NCBI GenBank assembly: GCA_009760855.2
Contig: WPIO01000003.1
Location: 11,890,001 to 11,954,000, forward strand
DNA: 64,000 nucleotides
Origin: Cristatella mucedo
Taxonomy: Eukaryota > Bryozoa > Phylactolaemata > Cristatellidae
Reading direction: 5' to 3'
Below the pieces are notes generated by a model. That model made no database searches. It was not told the DNA's origin and was given only the letters and a program-made list of their open reading frames with translations. Within the stretch, counting starts at the first letter, position 1. The number at the start of each line of letters is the position of its first letter. The translations under genes were made by a program, and so were the position numbers. Shown one piece after another: positions 1 to 64,000 of this stretch.

Positions 1-1124
1 ATTCCAAGATCAGAGATAAGCAGCCAATTAAAAGCAATACGAACTTAAACTATCAACGACCGGTGGGCAGGCAAAAACATTTGCTTTAGTATCTTGAGTA
101 ACAATAAACTACTGCTGCTGCCATTAGCTAATTTTGACCAAAGATAATTTTGTTTTTATGTTGCTCAGCAACATGACATCAAACAGAAATATTTCTGCTA
201 AAGTGGGAAAATAAGGCAAAGCAGGGAGCATCAATGGTGTAATAACAGAAACTATCGCATGACCAACCATAAGAGCATTACCGATTAAGTGCCAAATGAA
301 AGATATCACGAGGCTAACCACTCCAGTATTAGCCAAGGAAACTACATGCAGACGGGGGACCGGAGCCACATGGAATAGACACTGAGACTGTCGACAAAGT
401 GGGTCTCTACTTGTGTCAGCAGTGACTGCAAATCAGTTCATCAAATGCACCATGGATACAGATAAACAGTCAGACTGTGAAAGAACAGAAGTACTCTGAC
501 TTCTGTCATGTTCAAGTATTTGACTGGTCCAATATCAGGACATATGCATGCACACGGATGACTAAGTGCACACACGAACACAAGCGCATACGTAATACAT
601 GCACACACCCACTCACATGCACCCTGACGTGCACACATGCACGTATGAAAGTGCTTGCACGCACGTAATTCTGCATACAGATATAGCGCAAACCTATGTA
701 AATCTAAACATAGGTATAGCCTGACACACCATAAACACGCCTATAGAGATTATCTATATGCTCAACTGTCATAAGGGCAAAGCCAACACAGACGGCAAAC
801 GATACCTGAACCGTCAGCTCTGTCTGGCCGGCTACCATGTTTCCTTCACCTCGAGTTACTTTGGTAGTTGGCCACGTCTGCTGCACACCACCCGATTTCT
901 TCTGACTAGATTATAAAACATACAATATTCGTAAAGGCTAAGAAAGCAGCCAGGATACTAAGGCATTTTACAATATCCTGGGCACAGTCAACAACAGCTT
1001 GGGTAATGCCCTAACTGCCACTAAAAATTGCCGGCGATGCGACTTTGCAGTGTCAAGTCGCATGTACAAACGAAAGTAGCCTATTTGCACAATTATGCCT
1101 TGCACAATCACACAAACTATATAC
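1..1124. other. Intron (window edge)
   Basis: Intron after exon 23. It holds CA-rich low-complexity sequence near 540-670. A 75-nt exon-like stretch at 806-880 does not fit the phase. No coding sequence is supported. Confidence 0.7.
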
Positions 1125-56335
<55,211 letters not shown>

Positions 56336-59300
56336 TGCATGCTGCACGTGGCCTTGAGATGGTCAAGAAGCCACCGATTGACACTCGACTGGTGCACTGC
56401 CGTCTTCCGACACGGCCGGCAACAGCTGCTGTACCGTGTTACCGTGACCAGTCCAGAGGGGGAGCAGGCAGCGATCGAACCCAGCTACCAGCAAGACTAC
56501 CGGAATTCGTCAGCGCTACCAAGAAGCAGGCCGGCAGGCACGATGGCTATGCTCCCAGAATGAGCAAAAAGCAAACATCTTCAGGTCAGCAGCTCGCCAA
56601 AAAGGACAGGCTGCCATAAAGACATAGGAGAATGGGCATTTGTGAGCATGCAGGCTGCATCATTGACGTCCAACGACAGACAAAGCATGGCACTACCGCG
56701 GAACAATACGAAAACAAGTGAGCTTGCAGCTCTACACTGCAGCACCGTGGGTTTCTAGCCAGAAAGGTGAAGAGAGCACCCGGCGCCATGGACTGGAACT
56801 TGGCATAAAAACGCACTAGGGCAGGAGCATGCGTTCAAGTGAACACACTCGACAGCTCTGTATAAGGCCCAGTCAAAAGTGCTCAGCAAAGTGGCACCAG
56901 CAAACGCTGCAGGGGGTGTAGTGGGCTTGATAAAAGACCTGTGTGTCAAAACTCTTTAGAGGTGCTAGACGGCCTCCCCCTACTGACTCATAGCCACTAT
57001 TAGCAGCTACAAGTGAAGAATGACGAGTATGATGGAGGAAGGGACAACCTATGCAGTCGAAGTGAAAAACCATGCCAGCAAGAGGGGGTCCTCTGCAGCA
57101 GGTAGCCATTAATGGGCAGACTCAGTTGGAAGTTTTGTAGGAAGAAATAACTAGGACACTGAAGACACCAATTTACCACAGGAGCTGCCCATTTACAGCA
57201 GGAGCTGCCCAGCTGGAGTATGCTGCAGATACTGCCAAACACGGTCAATGTACAACACGTGCAGAAGCACTATTTGCCCACTTCCTTCCAGTTCCGGTTG
57301 AAGTCGACCATAAATCAACTTAACACTAAGAGCCCAAATATGTCAATGTTTGCAAAGGTCAAGCTGATGAATCATCCCTTTCCTAGTTTAGATCGGGCGT
57401 GAGCCACGTGGTGGATTTCTTCCGAAGAATCTGACCCACCAGGCATGCTGGCAAAGCTAGCTACCAATAGTTCTCAAGTGTAAATGTAGAGTTTCGCTAC
57501 ATGCAAATGTAAAGACAGCTCCTCTTCGTTTCAGACTTTGCTTCAATCATGTGGCCACTCTCACATTGACGACTCCTCTTTCTCTTGCAATTACTTTAGC
57601 TCACTCTACAATACTAAAATACACTCTTTCCAAAGCTGATGAGGACGGTAGGATCACAGGTTCGAGTTGCATTCATGCCTTCAAGTAGGTTCGGAAGGTG
57701 GGCAAAGGTTTGAGCACAGTTCATACACAACAGCAGCTATCCATGCTGAGAGCAGCTGCTGGCTATACAGTTATCTGAAGTCTTAAGAGTGCCTCCTTGC
57801 ATACCCCACCCGTGGATGTGACCACTTGTGCATAAGACATATTACTACCATAAGGTCACCGTGAGCTACAACTCAAAGTAGTGATTCACATGACAGTGAC
57901 ATACCAAATCATGCTGTGAGGATTGAATCAAAAGCTGAGTTGCACAGAGTGCCATGACAAACTACGGATGTGCTTTCGCTTTTATAAATGTCTAGTTGTA
58001 GCAGCGCTTCAAAACCTGTCTGGTGATGCAAGCAAGCAAAGAAAGATGGAACCTGGGCCATGACTGCTCGGTCATGCAAAGGAAATAAGAATGTAGATGT
58101 CATCACGATTGAAGCCTCAAGCAAATCGTGGTGCATTACTTTATAAATCAGGCAAGCATATGGCTAGTAGTCACAAAGCAAGGGCAAATATAAATTCTTA
58201 GGCTGTTACCAACAAAAAACATCTGCAGCTCACACTACAAGCTAAAAGCCATAAATCCCAGATCACTAATTTACAGTATAGCAGTCTAAAAATACTGACG
58301 AGTCTAGTTAGCAACACGCCTTTTACCTGCAATCAACTGCAGCCACTGCATGGAGCTTTCGTATGTAGAGATAATTAGGGGTAAGGTGATGTAAGGACAC
58401 TGGTATTGAGGAAAATATCAGTGATAACACACAAATCGTTTTAAACAGTGTTCGCAAATACTCTACATTCGCATAACTGGCAGCATGGCCTGCTGCAATA
58501 ACCGAACAGCCACGATGGTGGTCACTGGAAAAGCTCATGCACAACATACGAATAGCCAGGTCGCAGCACTACTGCATACAAATAGTCACATGTTCATGCC
58601 CATCTGGTTGATGCAAAGTCACCCAACTTGTTTAATCGACTAAAGGCAGCAGCATAAATTGCTATCACTATATTATTTATTATTTAATCACGTCTTGTCT
58701 TTTCTCAGCCGTAACAGCAAAATCTAAGTGAGTTGGGGCGGTGGTGGAGTTATAGTGCATACAAGAACATATTGATCGATTGCTAAACTTATCAGATGTA
58801 GATAGATAGTGCAGCTATTTCTTTGCTTCAACAAGACACCACCATCTGGCTGGCTGACATCAAAAAAAGATGTGCAGAAATTAAGAACCGCATAGATAGG
58901 CTTATTGCAGGAGCTATTTACATGCTCGCGGGGCAAACAGAAGACTCCTCTTAACCTACACGAGTATTTTAAATTAAGTCTAATATTGATATGCATTCCT
59001 TGAAGTAAACTAATGATTGAATAAGGGAGCTTGAAGGCATTCACTCATTAAGCATATTAGAGTTTCTGCAGTTTAAAAGTTAAATAGTGGCTCATAGACT
59101 TGCAAACAATATCGATAATACTTTTGTAGGAAAAGGCAGCAATCTGTTACATTCTTCACGGAGTTAATGGAAATAATAAGAACACTTTAAAGAATAAAAA
59201 ATGCACTGCCTGTTAGATAGGTTTAATATGTTTGCCTCTTACAGCAAACATCATGGAAAATTAGCAGCACTATCTGAAACTAGGAAAACCGACAAGACTT

Positions 59301-59361
59301 CATCTTTTGGCCTTTTTGCCCTTCCTATAGGATATTTAAGTAAGAAAACCCAACGAGGCAA

Positions 59362-59515
59362 TAATAATATAATTTAGTTGTACAGTGCCCTAAGAGAACT
59401 GTATCTCTATTCAGGGGCTTCACATTGGCCACAGGGCTCGGGCCTACAACCTCGGTCATCAAATAAATTCACCTTGACCTTGGTTCGAGGCAAGCACCTT
59501 GACCACCGGCCAAGC
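59362..59515 (-). mobile_element. SINE-A (long-spacer subfamily)
   Basis: TGTACAGTGCCCTAAGAGAA, CAGGGCTCGGGCCTACAACC and the duplicated CACCTTGACC spacer. Confidence 0.72.
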
Positions 59516-61707
59516 AAGACAAGACTTTCACGAAATTCAAGGCCTTCTCAGTAGTCTATATAGTATTCTCTGTTAATGCTTACTAGGATTGCTATTAAAC
59601 TGCTGCTACTGGTAAGACCCATCAAACAAGATTAAAATGACCAAGTTATGTTTTGCCGATAACAGAAATTCAACTTTTGCCCTCCGATACCGTGGGCAAC
59701 TGTCTTTCTCACTCATTGAAAGTTGACAATTTGAAGGACGTATTGCAAATAAGGATTTCCTAAGTGTCAAGTTGATCAATGGTTATAAGTGCCTTCAAGC
59801 ATTACTGTTTTCTTGGTTGTGAAAACAATAGACAAGTTGTTTCTCAAATGGCTTTTCCCAATTCAGGAACAAGATAAAATAATGGCCACGACCACACGTC
59901 CATCACACGAGCTACTTCTTACAAAAACACTATGCGAACAAAGACACGATTTATTGACATTGAGTTCATAGCAAGTTGGCTCATGACAGTTTTTATTGAT
60001 ATGAATGGATTTTGGGAGGAATCAGTACTGTGGAGTCTCATACAAAAGCTCAAGTGCACAGGCAGTCAATAGCAAAAGAGTTCGAGTGGGTTGGTATGTG
60101 TACTACTGTTCTGATTTCACAATGGCAATTAATTTTAATTTTTGCATTGACCATACATTATGTCTACCCTAGACATCTATAATAAAAAAATCGTGCATTT
60201 GTCTGGAGGCATGAAAATAAAATCTCTGGGTACTTTGCATAGACTGGAAAGGAAGGATATGTGCTGATCAGTGACAAATGCACATGCAAATGTAGCACAT
60301 ATAAGCATAAAAGGACGATTCCCAAGGACCAAGCAAACGCTGTGAGAAATAGGCGGTACGTAGCTCAGCGTAAAACATCTTCAAGTCATGCCAGGCCAAG
60401 ATTACATGCAAGATTGCATGTACATTCAAGCCTACTCACCTATTCTTCAGCTTAAGCTCGAGCAATGCAACAGCCAGCAGCTGGGCAGAGCAAGGCTAGA
60501 AATCGTTTAGCTGATTTCTGAATTTAGACCAATTTCTGAACTATGCACACAGAAAGGATTCGATGCATAGAGCATGGTAAGGAGTACGCAGATGAGACAT
60601 GCTAGGCAGATAGACCTATCGCTAGTAGCTGTAGGATGTGTTCAGTATAAACAACATCTGCATATAGGGAGCTGGAGTCTGGAGATGTGGATCTTCAATC
60701 TCATGCACGCTTATGTAAACTAGTCTGTGGCCAGACCCAAATGCCATGCAAGGCCAGGAAAAGTAATTCTTATGATTTCGAAGTCTATATATGGTGCAAC
60801 AGGAAGTAAATGGAGACAGCATTTATGCATTTATTGCACCATGAGTGCTTTCGTAAGGATGCTTGCAAATACCAAGTCACTCCTGTTATGGACAGGCGAC
60901 CTGAGAATTTCATAGCTCCAAGAGATTGGATGGTTTCTTACAACAAGAACAACAAAGGTAAGATTGTGGAATTCGGTTAAGGTCTCAGTGAGGCCGGCTC
61001 CAAGTGATAGCTAAGTGTGAAAAAAATTTAGAGAGCTTACTAGTCTGTTTTTGGCAGGCAACCGGTCTTATTAAATCTACTCCCAACGAGTTCCATGGGA
61101 AGCAAATTGGCATGATCCTCTCAGGGGGCTGCTAAGCTAGGCTGGCTGCTTGACAGGATCTGTAAGGTATAGCTGTCTTTGTCAACTAAGCATGTTAAGT
61201 CACCGGCAATAGTCCAATGCCAGCTGGGTTGATAGCAACTGAACTAAAACAGTTGGGGCAACAAAAGCAAATTTTCGGTCTTCGTGCTGCAATCTTGGCA
61301 TAACGTGAGTCGGCAATCAAATAAAATCTAAGCACCTGGACGACAGAAGACTATGGCTAAACTGAGAAAAAGCATTCGATTTGCTCCAGCTGAGTCGTGC
61401 CACGCCCACCTTGTATCGAGACAGTGTCAATTAAAACCTTACCAGGAACTTGCTCGTGCCAAGAGCATTGTCACATAGTGAACTAGAATAAAGACATAAA
61501 ATGAATGAAAATAATGAAAGAAACTTTAGTTTTCGTGTTTTTGACAACTTTTCAGGGTTCGACTCTGAACCAGTGGCTGATAGAGGCTTGGCCAAGTCAT
61601 TACATTGAGCTTAAACCGATCACACATCGTAGCATGAGGTTGAACAACGGCTATCACCTGAGGCTATTCACATCATGTCAACAGGTGTATCATTAGACCA
61701 TGTCAAC

Positions 61708-61710
<3 letters not shown>

Positions 61711-61759
<49 letters not shown>

Positions 61760-61761
61760 AC

Positions 61762-61856
<95 letters not shown>
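61711..61856. repeat. (TA)n microsatellite
   Basis: About 145 bp of TA with two short interruptions, one of them CAACAG, which also occurs just before the array. Confidence 0.96.
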
Positions 61857-61859
<3 letters not shown>

Positions 61860-61986
61860 CGATTGTATAGCATCCCAAGAGAACTAAATCTCTATTCAGG
61901 CGCTTCACATATGCCTCAGGGCTCGAGCCCACGACCTCAGCCAGACCTTAGTCGGGGCGAGCACCTTAACCGTTGGACCAACCCAG
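61857..61986 (-). mobile_element. SINE-A with expanded (TA)n tail
   Basis: TATAGCATCCCAAGAGAACT, CAGGGCTCGAGCCCACGACC and CCGTTGGACCAACCCAGC. The adjacent (TA)n array at 61711-61856 sits exactly at the SINE 3' end. Confidence 0.82.
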
Positions 61987-62215
61987 CCCGGCAATGCCCC
62001 TGCCAGCCCTGCACGAAGGCTTATCCAACGACATGCATTCTTGGCCGCTAGACAAGCTAGAGGCTCGATCCAGTTCGAAATGCTATTGCAAATAAGGTAG
62101 ACCTTACGCCATACTAGTGCTTTCAATTAAGAAAGATGCATGGTGTATACAAAAATATGCCTCGTCTCCTAGTGTTCAGTGAGCATACTTCCAACTGCAG
62201 ACACGTGTTATTAAT

Positions 62216-62392
62216 TATAATACATAATTCATTTGCATAGCTCCCTAAGAGAACTTAATCTCTATTCAGGAGCTTAACATATGCCACGGGGCTCGATCCC
62301 ACGATCTCGGTCATCAAGTAAATTCACCTTAACCTCGGGTTATTTAAGGCGAAAACTTAAAACTACTGAACCTAACCAGCGTGGCATACATT
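62216..62392 (-). mobile_element. SINE-A (long-spacer subfamily)
   Basis: ATAATTCATTTGCATAGCTC, CGGGGCTCGATCCCACGATC and the CACCTTAACCTCGG spacer. Confidence 0.75.
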
Positions 62393-62920
62393 CAGCCAGT
62401 CGGTTATTGTCGTTGTAGCTGCCGAAGCCCTTTGCACTTACACAGTTGACTGGTGTTGGCCTTCCTCAGCCTACCGATAGTTAAATTCAAAAACCCCTAT
62501 TTCAGAATTTATAAGACTTTCTTGCCAACACAACTGAAGTCTATGTAAGGAGGGAAATGCAAAAACTTAATTCAGCTACAAATGGTACAAACAACCCTAA
62601 ATGCCAAATATAACGATCCTTGAAGCAGAGTCTTTGTGCTTGGCAATCCAACATGCTTGACTACCTGAAGATACGTGTATTGGTCCATAATACCTTAGAT
62701 CTGCTATAGAGCTCCAAAACTTATTGTGGCAAGGCAGCCCCAAAACCGGCTCTGATTTGCCACCAAATTTCCTTGTAGGTTGAAGGTAGGAATGCCAGAA
62801 TGCCCAGTCTTTCCTTCGACTAGCAAATATGCATTGGCATCTGCTTTATGATGGCTGGTTAATGGAGGCTTGCGTTTCACAAGTTGCTAGAAGATACCAA
62901 TCTTAGAAGGTCTCCTACTT

Positions 62921-63004
62921 AAAATAATAATACATTTGATAAAGCACCCCCAGAGAACTCAATCTCTTCTAGGCGCTTTACAATTGCTGCAAAGGAAGCA
63001 TATA
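62921..63004 (-). mobile_element. LINE-A 3' tail
   Basis: AATAATAATACATTTGATAA, then AGCACCCCCAGAGAACTCAA and the second arm plus GCAAAGGAAGCA. Confidence 0.7.
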
Positions 63005-63005
63005 C

Positions 63006-63233
63006 TTACAGTATATTTACTAATATCGATCCCCGAAGCATGTTTATATGACTGTGCAAGGTCTTAAAGTGCACCAGTTCTTTTCTGAGGTGCTGACGAC
63101 ATCTTAATGAGTCGGTAAACCCTGGCATCGGGTCCATGCAGCCGACCAGATCCAGCCTCCCGGCGCCATCGAACCAATCACAACATATTTGATAGTGCAG
63201 CATAAACTGAATTTGCTCTTCCAAAGCCGACAT
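63006..63233 (-). CDS. Unassigned exon-like open segment, spectrin-repeat-like
   Basis: A 75-codon open frame on the minus strand, richer in GC than its surroundings, beginning MSALEEQIQFMLHYQICCDW and containing RQHLRKELVHFKTLHSHI. The heptad-like spacing with a helix A Trp and a later L..E...F..L recalls a spectrin repeat, but I cannot place it in a family. No strong donor is obvious; CTG|GTGCAC and ACA|GTCATA are weak. It lies upstream of the gene start, so it may belong to a neighbour gene or be a chance ORF. Confidence 0.3.
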   Translation of the reverse strand: MSALEEQIQFMLHYQICCDWFDGAGRLDLVGCMDPMPGFTDSLRCRQHLRKELVHFKTLHSHINMLRGSILVNIL

Positions 63234-63287
63234 TCTAATTTCATGATTGCTGTGGCCTTGTTATTGCAGTAGTGTCAGCCTCCCCTT

Positions 63288-63544
63288 AACAAGGCCAGTG
63301 CAGTATTTCTCACCTGATATTTTTTTAGCTACACGAGACCAATCCATAAGCATAGATATTGCGTGGAGATCAGTTGTCATCCTTGCGCCACATAGCACTG
63401 CACAGAAATATGGTGCTTAACAAGGCCAGTGCAGTATTTCTCACCCGGTATTTTGCAGCTACATGAGGCCAATACATAAGTAATGGTACTGGGTGGAGAT
63501 AAGTGTTGTCCTTTTGCAACATAGCACTGCACAAAATATGGTGC
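63288..63544. repeat. Tandem duplication, about 130-bp unit
   Basis: AACAAGGCCAGTGCAGTATT begins two adjacent copies (63288 and 63419). Both run through GTGGAGAT and ATAGCACTGCAC to ATATGGTGC, with roughly 80-85 percent identity by eye. Confidence 0.9.
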
Positions 63545-63904
63545 AGGCTGAAGCTATAAACGCTGAGACCCAGAAAGATAACGGCAGGTTTAAAACTGCA
63601 GGTCTTCTGACTAAAATGGTCTGATTTTAGCCTTTTTCGTAACAAGCCTATAAATAAGACTACTATATCTGCCTAAGAGGATGCGTTCAGATATCTCATG
63701 GCTGGCAGGAGTTCCCAGATGCTCTGGGGCAAAGGTTTTCTTTGCCCGAGTGAATATGAATCCTTTAATATTCAAGACACGTCCAAACAATTTGAACATA
63801 TATGATAATCACAAGCTAGCGATCGAAGGTTTTAACCAGGAGATGCACATTGTCGTATCGTACCTCTGCTTGTTGTTATTAACACGAGTAGCTAGCCATT
63901 AAGC

Positions 63905-64000
63905 AGCTCATCAAACTCATTTTCCTGTCACTCACTTTTAGGTCCATTCTTTCTCTTACTCTGGTACCCATGTTTGAAATACTTACTCCCAGGCTTCATT
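63905..64000 (+). mobile_element. LINE-A-like fragment at window edge
   Basis: GTCACTCACTTTTAGGTCCA, then GAAATACTTACTCCCAGGCT, resembling the RT C-terminal stretch also seen at 2317-2385. It is cut by the window end. Confidence 0.5.

Larger units (their letters stand above)
56348..64000. other. Upstream region of the spectraplakin gene
   Basis: 7.6 kb. GC is raised at about 56.2-56.6 kb next to the probable start exon, a plausible promoter. It contains SINE-A copies (59362-59515, 61857-61986, 62216-62392), (TA)n (61711-61856), a LINE-A tail (62921-63004), a 130-bp tandem duplication (63288-63544) and the unassigned segment at 63006-63233. Nothing was recognised in 56650-59360. Confidence 0.7.

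Noticed and set aside
806-880. 75-nt minus-strand segment between AG and GTATCG sites (peptide QTWPTTKVTRGEGNMVAGQT..), a candidate next exon after exon 23
   Set aside because: Its only open frame needs phase 0 entry, while exon 23 exits in phase 2, and it does not resemble the expected plakin sequence.
56336-56347. Extension of exon 1 to a start four codons upstream
   Set aside because: That codon is GTG; the first ATG in frame is at 56335.

Overview
The window is eukaryotic and almost certainly metazoan. It has no compact ORFs. Instead it carries one large split gene on the minus strand with GT-AG introns, embedded in fossil non-LTR retrotransposons, tRNA-derived SINEs and microsatellites. 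The gene is a spectraplakin/plakin (MACF1, dystonin, shot, VAB-10, plectin family). I reconstructed 23 coding exons (56335 down to 1125, 3,737 nt, about 1,245 codons) by matching conceptual translations of minus-strand segments to the family pattern and requiring GT-AG sites and compatible phases. Every junction in the chain is phase-consistent. The species cannot be named; an invertebrate with vertebrate-like intron positions is the most I can say.

Layout, 5' to 3' of the gene (right to left): 56348-64000 is upstream sequence with one unexplained exon-like stretch at about 63.0-63.2 kb. A probable start exon lies at 56257-56335. CH1 of the actin-binding domain is spread over four exons at 56.1, 47.0, 41.5 and 35.8 kb. 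A 14.8-kb intron follows (35747-20945), holding two further ATG-starting exons (31453-31614 and 29864-30022). CH2 occupies 20944-20003. The plakin domain (spectrin repeats with an embedded atypical SH3) runs from 15830 to 1125, and the gene runs off the left edge.

The full chain encodes CH1-CH2-plakin, an actin-binding head on a rigid spectrin-repeat rod. The two internal start exons both end in phase 0, exactly the phase of the first CH2 exon, and lie downstream of CH1. They therefore predict isoforms lacking CH1, one with a Cys-plus-polylysine leader and one with a basic, Ala-rich leader.

The introns contain an L2-like LINE (LINE-A, about 13 copies, one with a 417-codon open RT frame), a second CR1/L2-type LINE (LINE-B, about 7 fragments), and two tRNA-like SINE families (SINE-A, about 8; SINE-B, about 9). 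SINE-A shares the 3' hairpin of LINE-A. I saw no CRISPR, rRNA, prokaryotic operon or independent second gene. All boundaries come from reading by eye, without alignments or transcripts.
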